Assembly: GCF_000183135.1 (NCBI RefSeq)
Contig: NC_014734.1
Coordinates: 186,001 to 250,000 of the forward strand
From: Paludibacter propionicigenes WB4
Lineage (GTDB): Bacteria; Bacteroidota; Bacteroidia; Bacteroidales; Paludibacteraceae
DNA: 64,000 nt
Direction of reading: 5' to 3'
The position numbers were made by a program, and so were the translations under genes. This document shows, piece after piece, positions 49,801-58,414 of this stretch; positions within the stretch are counted from its first letter, which is position 1, and each line of letters opens with the position of its first letter. Below the pieces are notes generated by a model. The model had not been told where the DNA came from, ran no database searches, and was given only the letters and a program-made list of their open reading frames with translations.

Positions 49801-50487
49801 CAGGTAGGGTGCTCGCACATAGATGGTGAAGAACAGGATAAATGCCAGTGTAAACGCCAAAAGCCCGGCCAAAGCCCATCTTTCGTTGTAGACAGGAGTT
49901 TTGGGTGCCGTGAGGGTAAACAGATAATTGTCGTGCGAGGAAAATACAGCATTCTTGTCCGTTATGTTACCGGCTACTATTTGTACCTGCTTATCTATTC
50001 TGAAACCCTTGGCAAAACTGTTGGTGAGTTCGTGGTTTTCGTAAGGATAATTGTTCTTGATGGTAATCAATGCCATCAACTTCCAGTTGCCAATATCTTT
50101 CACCTTTGTTATGCAGTAAGCATTGGGCAGCTGTGTGTAGCGCCAACTGTTCAGCTCGGGCATTGAAGTGCTGCTTATGTCATACCGGTTGTCCGACCAA
50201 AATGCAAGCCCGCCTTTTTTGAACACGTAGTATGCAATGTCCTCATCGCCGAAAGGATAATGTATCAACGAATCGGAGGAACCATGCGTTATGATTTTCT
50301 TCATGTCCTCCAGCGTTTTATCGGCTACTTTCTCCTTCCGTATAACTTCTTTCTGAAAGTTTTTTAAGTTGATAGAGCGCTTTGGCGATTGCTGGTAAAA
50401 AAAGTCGCACACAAAGCCGAAGGTAATGCTCACGATCAGGGCAATAACCAGGTAAGAGTTTGTGGATTTTTTTTGTGTAAACGACAT
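46873..50487 (-). CDS. Large NtrY-like sensor histidine kinase
   Basis: A 1204-residue inner-membrane kinase. The N-terminal half has a first helix (about 13-30), a periplasmic stretch and a series of about ten helices (about 210-480), then a second extracytoplasmic region (about 490-710), one or two helices, and a last helix (about 900-925) followed by a HAMP domain, the phosphoacceptor region MARQVAHEINNPLTP (His995) and an HATPase domain with NLIKNALQAIPEE and GMGLGLAIAKNI. The kinase part is NtrY-like; the large multi-helix sensor is found in Bacteroidetes. No response regulator is adjacent, so the partner is unknown. Confidence 0.9.
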   Translation of the reverse strand: MSFTQKKSTNSYLVIALIVSITFGFVCDFFYQQSPKRSINLKNFQKEVIRKEKVADKTLEDMKKIITHGSSDSLIHYPFGDEDIAYYVFKKGGLAFWSDNRYDISSTSMPELNSWRYTQLPNAYCITKVKDIGNWKLMALITIKNNYPYENHELTNSFAKGFRIDKQVQIVAGNITDKNAVFSSHDNYLFTLTAPKTPVYNERWALAGLLAFTLAFILFFTIYVRAPYLINRRILSLREFSILAVGVGAFIGACLYFNFPSLVFWNKIFTPYQYASNSILASISHLTVVTGYFISTIYLFYFHAYTNSIKHRAGHFILQIIFVLYFVLVYNILSGLIHHSSIQISILSFKDFSGVTLWVHFLILVWGIGLVLLFLKSHNWFKTKHLLNQALIVDAALSLLLFVVYATVAPESAIRITVSFSIICGVLYFPYIFKKYKNNNVYIACWVFVFTAFLVCNSFIIDSQKRNDKYKVLAQNILVNGNTENDKMADILLEELDYKISTDRRIGLLVSKKDSLTAANEYLNKKYLRGFWNKYEMRINATYAHSALYNDYEQFILTSGTKLKNTHFYSVPANESNMSYIGKFQANYNRPDSMFFFMEFYPRRNFKSYSFPNLLIASTPDIQARLNIGIAKYDRERLVYSSGKFEFPQENKWLHKKQSGFFHQEYKGYTHYIYSPSDKNYIVISELQPHHVTDYLLYFIYTFLAFFSACWLFVWAFFYLRRNSGYRLGLTAKFQYAFITLLIISFLGIFYVSVNYIEQKYQQEQIDNLENKKNYIQKALQDIYYWNQDLNVLNTQALNFTLQDLSYIYHTDIHVYDNRGILMGSSQPLIFNKNLISNKIAPLPYFSTTSNINQYEHIGKLNYLTGYIDFVNGDFTQIGYIAVPQFFSQDEIRSEIESFLTVIIHIYMIIIVLAIVLSLFIGKQLSAPLIVLEMKLKDMRLGRRNEKIDYNLNDEIGQLVQQYNRTVDELEQSARLLAKSERESAWRSMARQVAHEINNPLTPMKLTIQQLQRTKKMQDKQFDDYFEKSSVMLIEQIDNLSRIAGTFSNFARMPEASFVRVDVAAKIYSVFRLFMNNNEHVTMHYEGAEQNVFVYADPEQLVQVFNNLIKNALQAIPEEREGEISIRLTEEAKEVTITVSDNGAGIVAEIQDKLFIPNFTTKSTGMGLGLAIAKNIIEISGGSITFSTAIDEGTTFTVRLPKSE

Positions 50488-50721
50488 CTTTTAATCTATT
50501 AGTCTGTTAGATATTCTATAAGTTGGATTTTTACGCCCCTGTTTTATAGTGATATTCAGCCCACTTCGGGGCTGGAGTTATGCTTCGGTTTTCATCCCCA
50601 GGTTGCGTTTCACTTACCGGGGCTATTTACATTTAGCCACTCCGTGGCAATAAATAGTCTTTCAATTGACTCCTATATTCGTAACTTGTAACTTGTAACC
50701 CGTAACTTGTAACTATCCTAG
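50488..50721. other. Intergenic region with hairpin and short tandem repeats
   Basis: It contains GC-rich hairpins (CAGCCCACTTCGGGGCTG, AGCCACTCCGTGGC) similar to those around the transposase gene at 61390, and a run of GTAACTT/GTAACCC words (about 50680-50713) that ends 8 bp from the rlmH stop codon. Confidence 0.6.
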
Positions 50722-51195
50722 CTACTCATGATGATAGGGTTCTCCTTTAAGTATTGTCATTGCCCGATAAAGTTGTTCGGTGAAAATCAACCGTATCATT
50801 TGATGCGAAAAAGTCATGGACGAAAGCGATATCTTGCCATTGGCACGCTGGTATACTCTTTCCGAAAAACCGTATGGACCACCCACAACAAAAATCATGC
50901 GCTTATGCGAAGCCAGCATTTTTTTTGCCATAAACTCCGAAAATCCTACCGAAGTATATTGCTTTCCCCGTTCGTCGAGCAAAATTACTTCGTCATTTGC
51001 TTCAAAGGCTTTCAGTATCAAATCGGCTTCTTTTTCCTGTTGTTCGTTAACCGATAGGTTTTTAGTGTTCTTAAGTTCGGGTATAACCACAGTTTCAAAA
51101 GGAATATAAAATTTGAGCCTGTTTTGATATTCTTCCTGTAATTTAATAAGATATTGGTTCGTTGTTTTCCCAACAGTTAAGAATGTAATTTTCAT
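50722..51195 (-). CDS. rlmH: 23S rRNA pseudouridine-1915 N3-methyltransferase RlmH
   Basis: A 157-residue SPOUT-class methyltransferase that methylates pseudouridine 1915 of 23S rRNA in the assembled ribosome. The motifs are FVVGGPYGFSE (SAM-binding knot) and LSLSSMTFSHQMIRLIFTEQLYRA (split: SSMTFSHQM, EQLYRA), ending GEPYHHE, as in the whole family. The length is normal. Confidence 0.97.
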   Translation of the reverse strand: MKITFLTVGKTTNQYLIKLQEEYQNRLKFYIPFETVVIPELKNTKNLSVNEQQEKEADLILKAFEANDEVILLDERGKQYTSVGFSEFMAKKMLASHKRMIFVVGGPYGFSERVYQRANGKISLSSMTFSHQMIRLIFTEQLYRAMTILKGEPYHHE

Positions 51196-51256
51196 TTATT
51201 TAGTCAGTTGTGCTTTTTTGGCTTACTATTTGCTGGTAGTAAAATTCAAACAATTA

Positions 51257-51289
51257 TTTGGTTGCTACGAATTAATTAATGTACTTTTG
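51257..51289 (+). promoter_or_regulatory. Promoter of the DUF4783-nadC operon
   Basis: TTTG (51257-51260), 21-bp spacer, TACTTTTG (51282-51289). The leader would be about 175 bases. It faces away from rlmH. Confidence 0.6.
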
Positions 51290-51471
51290 CACTTAGATTT
51301 CATAACGCAATGCAAATATGGCATTTTTTAACCACAAATTCATGGAATTAAAAATGTTTTTCGCATAAATTTATTTTAAGATGAAACAAGTGCTCCATCA
51401 GACTTCAACGACTGAATTTTGAAAGCTAAGTGTTTCAGCAGAATAAGAATAAAATAATTAACGACAATCGC

Positions 51472-51861
51472 ATGAAAACTATTAAATTATTTCTACTTTG
51501 CAGCTGTTTGTTTTGTGCCGTTCCTTTGATTGAAGCACAGAATTCAGAAGTTTCACCGGATATAATTTCAGCTCTGAACAACGGTGGTGCCGGTCAGCTT
51601 TCGGCTCATTTAAGTGCCAACGTTGAGCTTGTTATCGAAAACAAAAACGATGTTTTCAGCAAGCAACAGGCTGCAGGAATAATAGCCGATTTTTTCAGAA
51701 AAAATCCGGTTAGTTCATTTCAGCTTTTACACAAAGGAAACAAAGACGCGGCTAGTTTTGCTATAGGAATTCTTAAAACATCTTCGGGCAGTTTTCGCGT
51801 ATATGTACTAACACGAAAAAATGAAATTCAACAACTCAGAATTGAACCTTCCAATGACTAA
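51472..51861 (+). CDS. DUF4783 family secreted protein
   Basis: A 129-residue protein from ATG 51472: signal peptide MKTIKLFLLCSCLFCAVPLIEAQ (cleaved after about 22), then a small NTF2-like domain with LSANVELVIENKNDVFSKQQA and SFQLLHKGNKDAASFAIG, the pattern of DUF4783, a Bacteroidetes family of unknown function. The frame extends upstream to GTG 51430, but only the ATG gives a signal peptide. It overlaps nadC by 8 bases, an arrangement consistent with translational coupling. Confidence 0.8.
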   Translation: MKTIKLFLLCSCLFCAVPLIEAQNSEVSPDIISALNNGGAGQLSAHLSANVELVIENKNDVFSKQQAAGIIADFFRKNPVSSFQLLHKGNKDAASFAIGILKTSSGSFRVYVLTRKNEIQQLRIEPSND

Positions 51862-52693
51862 CGATTTCGAACAACTTATTTCGCTTTGGTTTGCCGAAGA
51901 TATTGGCGATGGCGACCACACAACTCTTTCATGTATTCCGGCTACGGCTATTGGAAAATCTCAGTTAATAATAAAAGAAAACGGCGTTTTAGCAGGCGTT
52001 GAAGTGGCTCGTGAGATATTCAGAGCTTTCGATCCTGAACTGAAAATGACTGTTTTTATCAAAGATGGAGCCGAAGTAAAAGTCGGTGATATTGCCTTTG
52101 TGGTTGAAGGTAAAATTCAGTCGCTCCTGCAAACAGAGCGCTTAATGCTGAACATTATGCAACGCATGAGTGGCGTGGCTACCCGAACCAGAGAATATGT
52201 AAAAGCGCTGGAAGGTACAAAAACCCGAGTGTTGGATACACGCAAAACAACTCCGGGACTTCGTTTGCTCGAAAAAGAAGCTGTGAAGATTGGTGGCGGT
52301 GTAAATCATCGTATCGGATTGTATGATATGATTCTGCTTAAAGACAATCACGTTGACTTTGCCGGTGGCATTGCTCAGGCCATTCAGCGTACAAAAGCTT
52401 ACCTGAAAGAAAAAGGAAAGGATCTGAAAATAGAAATAGAAGTGCGTAGTTTTGATGAACTTGCTCAGGTGATGGCCGAAGGTGGTGTTGATCGGATTAT
52501 GCTTGACAATTTTACTCCTGAAAATACCCGCAAAGCAGTGGAGATTATCGGTGGTAAGTATGAAACCGAATCATCGGGTGGGATAACCTTTGCTACGTTG
52601 AAAGACTACGCCGAATGCGGTGTGGATTATATTTCGGTTGGTGCACTTACTCACTCTGTAAAAAGTTTGGATATGAGTTTTAAAGCAGTATAA
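51854..52693 (+). CDS. nadC: Nicotinate-nucleotide pyrophosphorylase NadC
   Basis: NadC makes nicotinate mononucleotide from quinolinate and PRPP in NAD synthesis. The protein has 279 residues from ATG 51854 (an ATG 33 bases earlier is also in frame but lies deep inside the preceding gene). The motifs are WFAEDIGDGDHTT, QRMSGVATRTREYV, LDTRKTTPGLRLLEKEAVKIGGG (split: DTRKTTPGLR, KIGGGVNHR) and EIEVRSFDEL. It ends before a terminator. No nadA or nadB is nearby. Confidence 0.96.
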   Translation: MTNDFEQLISLWFAEDIGDGDHTTLSCIPATAIGKSQLIIKENGVLAGVEVAREIFRAFDPELKMTVFIKDGAEVKVGDIAFVVEGKIQSLLQTERLMLNIMQRMSGVATRTREYVKALEGTKTRVLDTRKTTPGLRLLEKEAVKIGGGVNHRIGLYDMILLKDNHVDFAGGIAQAIQRTKAYLKEKGKDLKIEIEVRSFDELAQVMAEGGVDRIMLDNFTPENTRKAVEIIGGKYETESSGGITFATLKDYAECGVDYISVGALTHSVKSLDMSFKAV

Positions 52694-52722
52694 AGCCGCT
52701 TTTTGACTTAGCTTTAAATAAT

Positions 52723-52758
52723 AAAAGCGACCGGTTCAATTGAGAATCGGTCGCTTTT
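52723..52758 (+). terminator. Terminator of nadC
   Basis: AAAAGCGACCGG pairs with CGGTCGCTTTT, continued by TTC/GA, with a T-run. It may also act on the minus strand for the nitroreductase. Confidence 0.85.
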
Positions 52759-52790
52759 GTATTTTATGATGCACTGAGAATTGATAATTG

Positions 52791-53543
52791 TCAATTGATA
52801 ACTGATAAGAATCCTTGCTTTTTCAGCACTTCCAGAAACTTGTCTGAGAAAAATTCGTTGTTTTTGCGTGAATAGCGTATGTCTGTGAATACCTGAGCAA
52901 GCGTTTCCTTCTTGTTTTCCGCCACGAATTGTTTGTAAAAATCACTATTCTCTTTTTCGGCATAGAGTTGGTCTATATCGGCCGATGTGAAATCTTTGTA
53001 TGTTTCAAAATGAACCACTGCTTCCTGAGGCAGACGGTCGGTTTGCTCGGGCAGGTCGGCAGGATAACCTACAGTTACGGTGGTGATCGGCACTACAAGT
53101 TTAGGCAGTTTTAGTATATCAATGATTTCGCCTGCATTGTAAGTTGTTGTTCCAAGGTAGCATATACCAAGTCCTTCACTTTCGGCAGCAATGCAAAACG
53201 TTTGTGCTGCCAGCAATGTGTCTATGGTGCTTGCCATAAACGATTGAAAGTTGTCATATCCCGGGTCGGCCTGACGTTGTTCGCACCATTTTGTGAACCG
53301 GTTAAAATCAGCGCAGAAAGTCAGTACAACGGGGGCTTGCGTTATCATGGGTTGATTGAAGTGGGTAGGGGCGAGCTGTTGCTTAAGAGTTGCATCAGTT
53401 GTAACTACTATGCTGTACGCTTGCATATTTCCGGTATTGGAAGTGCGGCATGTTGCTTCCAGAAGCTTAGTAAGCAGTTCGGAATCAATAGGCTTGTCAG
53501 TATATTTTCGAACAGTTCTGTGTTGATTGAGCAGGTTGAGCAT
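52791..53543 (-). CDS. Nitroreductase-family protein
   Basis: A 250-residue FMN-dependent oxidoreductase related to NfsA. The N-terminal QHRTVRKYTDKPID and the SNTGNMQAYSIVV segment are the FMN-phosphate-binding parts; GLGICYLGTTTYN is the central motif. The start at 53543 is chosen because a promoter at 53583-53614 places the transcript start near 53576, downstream of the alternative start at 53594. The last codons (LSVIN) lie inside a TTATCA/TTATCAA repeat run that continues past the stop, so the C-terminus appears to have been changed by that repeat. The substrate is unknown. Confidence 0.88.
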   Translation of the reverse strand: MLNLLNQHRTVRKYTDKPIDSELLTKLLEATCRTSNTGNMQAYSIVVTTDATLKQQLAPTHFNQPMITQAPVVLTFCADFNRFTKWCEQRQADPGYDNFQSFMASTIDTLLAAQTFCIAAESEGLGICYLGTTTYNAGEIIDILKLPKLVVPITTVTVGYPADLPEQTDRLPQEAVVHFETYKDFTSADIDQLYAEKENSDFYKQFVAENKKETLAQVFTDIRYSRKNNEFFSDKFLEVLKKQGFLSVIN

Positions 53544-53582
53544 AAGTCTGTGGTTGGATAATGGATAGTTATTTTTATGGTG

Positions 53583-53614
53583 CAAAGATAGCACTTTTGA
53601 TAACGGGTTACAAA
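53583..53614 (-). promoter_or_regulatory. Promoter of the nitroreductase gene
   Basis: On the minus strand TTTG (53614-53611), 20-bp spacer, TATCTTTG (53590-53583). Confidence 0.75.
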
Positions 53615-53618
53615 TATA

Positions 53619-53663
53619 AAAAGAGAGAACTCTCGGCTTTCAAAGCTTTGAGTTCTCTCTTTA
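53619..53663 (-). terminator. Terminator of gdhA
   Basis: AAAGAGAGAACTC pairs with GAGTTCTCTCTTT and GGCTTT with AAAGC inside; on the minus strand it is followed by a T-rich tail. It lies about 90 bp after the gdhA stop, beyond the tandem repeats. Confidence 0.78.
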
Positions 53664-53687
53664 AAATATTGTATTGAAATCAATAAC

Positions 53688-53753
53688 AGTTTACTGATCA
53701 CTGTTCACTGATCACTGTTCACTGATCACTGTTCACTGTTCACTGTTCACTGA
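53688..53753. repeat. Heptamer tandem repeats at the gdhA stop codon
   Basis: About eight copies of CACTGTT/CACTGAT (AGTGAAC/AGTGATC on the coding strand), ending directly at the gdhA stop codon. They are related to the repeats in the rRNA spacers and behind other genes of this window. Confidence 0.85.
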
Positions 53754-55088
53754 TTATATTACACCCTGAGCCAGCATGGCTTTAGCCACTTTCAGGAATC
53801 CCGCTACATTGGCACCCTTCATATAATTGATATAACCGTCGGCTTCGCGTCCGTTTTTCACGCATTGAGCATGAATCTCACTCATAATTTGATGCAGTTT
53901 AGCATCCACTTCTTCGGCTGTCCAGGTCAGGTGCATAGCATTTTGCGACATTTCAAGTCCGGAAGTAGCTACGCCTCCTGCATTTACTGCTTTGCCCGGA
54001 CCATACATGATTTTATGCTGTAAAAATAACTCAATGGCTTCGGGCGTACAACCCATATTTGATACTTCACCAACACATATAACACCATTGTTTATCAATG
54101 CTTTAGCATCTTCTTCGTTGAGCTCGTTTTGTGTTGCACAAGGCAGGGCTATGTCCACTTTAAGTTCCCACGGACGACGGTCGGGCACGAATTGAGCCCC
54201 GAATTTTTCGGCATACGGCGAAACAATATCGTTGCAGGTGGCACGCAGGTAGAGCATATAATCAATTTTTTCTCCCGAAATGCCGTTCTCGTCATAAATA
54301 TATCCATCAGGTCCGGAAATACTTACAACCTTAGCGCCTAGTTCAGTTGCTTTGGTTGCAGCTCCCCAGGCTACATTCCCGAATCCCGAAATGGCAATGG
54401 TTTTGCCTTTGATATCCTGTCCGGCAGTTTCGAGCATTTGTTTTACGAAGTACAGCCCTCCAAATCCGGTTGCTTCAGGACGAATTAATGAACCGCCGAA
54501 TTCAAGATTTTTTCCGGTTAATACCCCTGTGTTTTCGCGTGCAAGCTTCCGGTACATACCGTAGAGATAACCAATTTCACGTCCTCCAACACCAATATCT
54601 CCGGCAGGCACGTCGGTATCGGGTCCTATGTGTTGCCATAGTTCCAGCATAAAAGCCTGACAAAAACGCATCACTTCGGCATCGGATTTGCCTTTAGGAT
54701 TAAAGTCCGATCCGCCTTTGGCTCCGCCCATGGGTAATGTGGTAAGTGCGTTTTTGAAAATCTGCTCGAAGCCCAGAAACTTCAAAATAGATAGGTTAAC
54801 TGATGGGTGAAAACGTAATCCACCTTTGTAAGGTCCTATAGCATTGTTGAACTGAATGCGATAACCCAGATTTACCTGTACTTCACCGCGGTCATCGACC
54901 CATGGAATTTTAAACGTGAATATTCTGTCGGGCTCTACTAATCGTTCTGCAATTTTAGCATTCTCAAACTCGGGATGCTGGTTGTAAACGTCTTCAATAG
55001 TACTTAAGACTTCCCGCACAGCTTGTAGGTATTCATTTTCGCCGGGGTGCTTTGCCTCTAACGATTGCATCAACTTTTCAATATTCAT
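53754..55088 (-). CDS. gdhA: Glutamate dehydrogenase, hexameric class I
   Basis: It catalyses reductive amination of 2-oxoglutarate with ammonia. The protein has 444 residues, the length of class I enzymes. The motifs are GPYKGGLRFHPSVN, the catalytic-lysine region LPMGGAKGGSDFNPKG, DVPAGDIGVGGREIGYLYG and the nucleotide-binding GFGNVAWGAA. It probably prefers NADP, as close relatives do, but the cofactor cannot be settled here. It is a single gene with a repeat run and a terminator behind it. It could recapture ammonia released from ethanolamine. Confidence 0.97.
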   Translation of the reverse strand: MNIEKLMQSLEAKHPGENEYLQAVREVLSTIEDVYNQHPEFENAKIAERLVEPDRIFTFKIPWVDDRGEVQVNLGYRIQFNNAIGPYKGGLRFHPSVNLSILKFLGFEQIFKNALTTLPMGGAKGGSDFNPKGKSDAEVMRFCQAFMLELWQHIGPDTDVPAGDIGVGGREIGYLYGMYRKLARENTGVLTGKNLEFGGSLIRPEATGFGGLYFVKQMLETAGQDIKGKTIAISGFGNVAWGAATKATELGAKVVSISGPDGYIYDENGISGEKIDYMLYLRATCNDIVSPYAEKFGAQFVPDRRPWELKVDIALPCATQNELNEEDAKALINNGVICVGEVSNMGCTPEAIELFLQHKIMYGPGKAVNAGGVATSGLEMSQNAMHLTWTAEEVDAKLHQIMSEIHAQCVKNGREADGYINYMKGANVAGFLKVAKAMLAQGVI

Positions 55089-55641
55089 ACTATAAAAATT
55101 TAAAATGAAGTAGTTATGTACTTAATAAACGTAGACAATAAATTAAAGTTTTAGTTTGTTTTGAAACTTAATATAGTGTCAAAATGATAGTTATCGTCCT
55201 TGCTTTAATCAACCCAATGTCAAAATCAGTCCAAAACGTATAGGTTCTCGCATTACATTTTGCCATTTGGTTTATACTGCAAGTTTAGAGTTTTTATTTG
55301 TTATAATCAAACTTTTTCGCCTGTTTTATTCATAAATATACATTTATTTTGTTTGGAGCATAATGGATAAAAATGGGATAAATTTAAACGTTTGATAATT
55401 AATTAAATATGTTGACACGTTATGACTCCAATCTTTCATAATCTCGGGCAATTAAGCCAAAGACTTGACGGGTATTTCTGTTCAATTGCGGAAAAACTGG
55501 CAAGTTAATTTCGTTTTTGATTTTATAACGTACGTGTATTCGGCTTCGCCAATATATTTTTGTATCTTTGCAGCTATCCCAAAACTGCCTTATAATGAGG
55601 GATTGGAAATAAACTTTAAGTGTAAAATTAATATTTTGTAG
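55089..55641. other. Intergenic region between gdhA and the porin gene
   Basis: No gene is seen in about 550 AT-rich bases between divergent genes. The only sign is the candidate promoter at 55563-55570. No clear gdhA promoter was found. Confidence 0.6.
55563..55570 (+). promoter_or_regulatory. -7 element of the porin gene
   Basis: TATCTTTG, 71 bp before the GTG start; the -33 box is weak. Confidence 0.5.
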
Positions 55642-57516
55642 GTGAAAAAGATAGTTGTTCTTGTTCCATTTATATTTGTTATAGTTTCTGTTTTGGGGCA
55701 ACAAGTACCTCCAAATTACAGGTTTGTGAAAACATGGCGCATTACTGACCAATTCGCAACGGTCGATTCTATTCCAGTGGATACCATGCATCTGAATTTT
55801 CAAATTTCTAATCCGATCGACCGATTCAGTATAGCTAATTCATACAATGGAAATTTAGGTTCGCCCATTCAGTCCAAATTGTACTTTGATCGTCCGGCGA
55901 ACAATGATTTTATTTTCTCGAATGCGTATTATCCTTATTTGATGAATATTGACCACGCAACATTTTATAATACTAAAACTCCATACAGCAACCTGGATTA
56001 TAAAACCGGTGGAACAACTTACCGTTCAGAGGATAATATCAAGTTCTTATTTACGGCTAATGCCAATAAAAGACTCAATTTTGGTACCACGCTCGATTAT
56101 GTTTATGCGATAGGTGAATATGGAAATCAGTCGGTTAAGCGTTTTTCAGGTTCTTTGTTCGGGAGTTATCAGGGAAAACATTATACCGCTACAGGTTTGG
56201 TGGCTATCAATAACCTGAGTAATTTTGAAAACGGAGGTGTTGCCGATAGCACGGATATTACTTCGCCTAAGGGTAAAGCCACGAAAGATATACCTACCAG
56301 AATACTTGGTTTTTCCAACTATAAACAGAGTCAGTTGTATTATAATCAACAGTATAGTATTGGGATTGAAAGGCCTGTACGTGTAAACGAAGATTCGGTA
56401 AGACTGGATTATGTTCCTGTAACGCGATTCGCCCATACGTTGAAGTTCGATGATTTACGAAAGAGATATTACGAACCTCAGTTGGTTGGGGCGCCATTTT
56501 ATAATAATTCGTATTTCAAACAAACGAATGATACTTCCGCATTATCTACGCTTACCAATACCTTTTCGGTAAGTATGGAAGAGGAATTTAATAAATGGTT
56601 GCAATTCGGGCTGAAAGCATTTATCGAAAATGAGGTTCAGAGCTACACTTTTAATACAGACACATTGGTAAATCACATGTCGAAAACCTCGACGAAAGTG
56701 GGTGGTATTTTATCTAAGCAACGTGGACAATTGTTTAAGTACAATGTGCTGGGCGAAGTTAGTTTTCTTGGTTACAAGGCCGGAAATTTTAAACTGGAAG
56801 GAAATATCGGAGGTTTCTTTAAACTCTGGAATGATAGTGTATCACTGGTAGCAAGTGGTTTTGTCAGGAGCGATAAACCGTCTTATTTTTTGCAGAATTA
56901 TCAATCGAACCATTTTCGGTGGAATCAAAGTCTGGCAAGTATTTACCGAACGCAGATGGGTGGTACTTTCGCCATACCGACACGGTCATTTTCGTTGAAC
57001 GTAGCGGTTGAGAATTTGTCGCGCTATATTTACTTTAATGGACAGGCTGTGCCTAAACAATTTTCAGGTAACATTCAGGTCTTGTCGGCTAATTTGAAAC
57101 AAGATTTTCATGTAGGCAAGTTTACGTTGGAAAACAACGTGGTGTATCAGTTAAGCTCGCAAAAAGATATATTACCGCTTCCTGATTTTGCATTGTATCA
57201 TAACCTGTATTATCATGATGTTTTCTTTCATGTGTTGAGTATTCAGTTAGGGGCCAGCGTACGTTATCACACTTCGTATTATGCTCCGTCGTATATGCCG
57301 GCCACAGGTCAGTTTTACAATCAGTCTACTGTGAAAATTGGAAATTATCCGGTTGTGAATGTGTATGCTAATTTTCATTTGAAAAGGACACGTTTCTTCT
57401 GGGAGTATTATCATGTCAATCAGAAATTTGCTAACGATGCTTATTTCTCTATGCCAAATTATCCGATTGATCCTGCGATGACTAAAATCGGTATTTCATG
57501 GAATTTCTATGATTAA
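55642..57516 (+). CDS. Putative porin (Bacteroidetes outer-membrane beta-barrel)
   Basis: A 624-residue outer-membrane protein: signal peptide (1-19, cleaved before QQVPPNYR), then alternating beta strands with aromatic residues throughout and a C-terminal strand ending in an aromatic (TKIGISWNFYD). The YFDRPANNDFIFSNAYYPYL and YSNLDYKTGG segments near the start are typical of the putative-porin family of Bacteroidetes. It begins with GTG. The transported molecules are unknown. The solute-binding protein gene follows after 33 bp, so the two are probably cotranscribed. Confidence 0.85.
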   Translation: MKKIVVLVPFIFVIVSVLGQQVPPNYRFVKTWRITDQFATVDSIPVDTMHLNFQISNPIDRFSIANSYNGNLGSPIQSKLYFDRPANNDFIFSNAYYPYLMNIDHATFYNTKTPYSNLDYKTGGTTYRSEDNIKFLFTANANKRLNFGTTLDYVYAIGEYGNQSVKRFSGSLFGSYQGKHYTATGLVAINNLSNFENGGVADSTDITSPKGKATKDIPTRILGFSNYKQSQLYYNQQYSIGIERPVRVNEDSVRLDYVPVTRFAHTLKFDDLRKRYYEPQLVGAPFYNNSYFKQTNDTSALSTLTNTFSVSMEEEFNKWLQFGLKAFIENEVQSYTFNTDTLVNHMSKTSTKVGGILSKQRGQLFKYNVLGEVSFLGYKAGNFKLEGNIGGFFKLWNDSVSLVASGFVRSDKPSYFLQNYQSNHFRWNQSLASIYRTQMGGTFAIPTRSFSLNVAVENLSRYIYFNGQAVPKQFSGNIQVLSANLKQDFHVGKFTLENNVVYQLSSQKDILPLPDFALYHNLYYHDVFFHVLSIQLGASVRYHTSYYAPSYMPATGQFYNQSTVKIGNYPVVNVYANFHLKRTRFFWEYYHVNQKFANDAYFSMPNYPIDPAMTKIGISWNFYD

Positions 57517-57549
57517 TGCCGACATTCGTTGGTCGGAAAATTACAAACG

Positions 57550-58350
57550 ATGAAAGTAACACGAATCATAATCGGAATTGTTATAGTAGCTATATTGATT
57601 GCAGCTGCCGTATTTGTGCATCGTGATAAAAGCAAAATTCATGATTTGCCGGAAATCCTTAAAGCGGGACGAATTTCGGTGGTGACAGATAGCAGCAGTG
57701 TTGGTTTTTCGATTAAAGACGATAGTATATTCGGGTTTCAGTACGAATTAATTAAAGCTTTTGCAGACACATTGGGTGTTGAACTGGTAGTTTCGGAACA
57801 CAATGATATGAAAACCTGTGTAGATGGATTGTTGAAAGGTGATTATGATATAATAGCCAGTTTTATGCCTGTTACCACCGAGTGGAAAAGTGATGTGCTG
57901 TTTACCAATCCGTTTTTCACATCGAGACAGGTTTTGGTGCAGCAAGACATTAAAGATTCTGCTCAAACGTTTATTAATAAGATCAGTGATTTGGCGAATA
58001 AGACTATCTGTATTCCTGAAAATTCGCCGTTTAAAATGCGGATTGAGCATTTGTCTGATGAAATAGCCATGCCAATAAAAATATCGGAGGTTAAGGGTAA
58101 AAGTCCCGAGCAACTGATAAGTATGGTTTCGTCAGGAAGAATTAAATATACTATTTGCGATGAGCAATTTGTAACTAAAATAAAAATGCAATACCCGAAC
58201 TTAGATGTGTCCTTGCCGATTGGTTTTGAACAACATCAGGCTTGGGCTGTTCATACTAAATCGACGAAGTTATTGTCGGAACTAAATGATTTTCTGACTG
58301 ACTTTGTTGGAAGTACAGCTTACTGGAAAATATACAGGAAGTATTATTAA
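57550..58350 (+). CDS. Membrane-anchored solute-binding protein (SBP family 3)
   Basis: A 266-residue protein from ATG 57550 with an N-terminal membrane anchor (about 5-24) and a periplasmic binding domain of the amino-acid-binding type (family 3): LKAGRISVVTDSSSVGFSIKDD, GFQYELIKAFADTLGVELVV and KGDYDIIASFMPVTTEWK. It resembles the binding half of MltF but lacks the lytic transglycosylase half, and no ABC permease is adjacent, so it may sense a ligand rather than serve transport. Confidence 0.82.
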   Translation: MKVTRIIIGIVIVAILIAAAVFVHRDKSKIHDLPEILKAGRISVVTDSSSVGFSIKDDSIFGFQYELIKAFADTLGVELVVSEHNDMKTCVDGLLKGDYDIIASFMPVTTEWKSDVLFTNPFFTSRQVLVQQDIKDSAQTFINKISDLANKTICIPENSPFKMRIEHLSDEIAMPIKISEVKGKSPEQLISMVSSGRIKYTICDEQFVTKIKMQYPNLDVSLPIGFEQHQAWAVHTKSTKLLSELNDFLTDFVGSTAYWKIYRKYY

Positions 58351-58414
58351 TCTTCCGGATTTTATCAAGTTATTCAGTCGTTTCTTTATTTTTTAGAATT
58401 TCAAACTCAAGATT

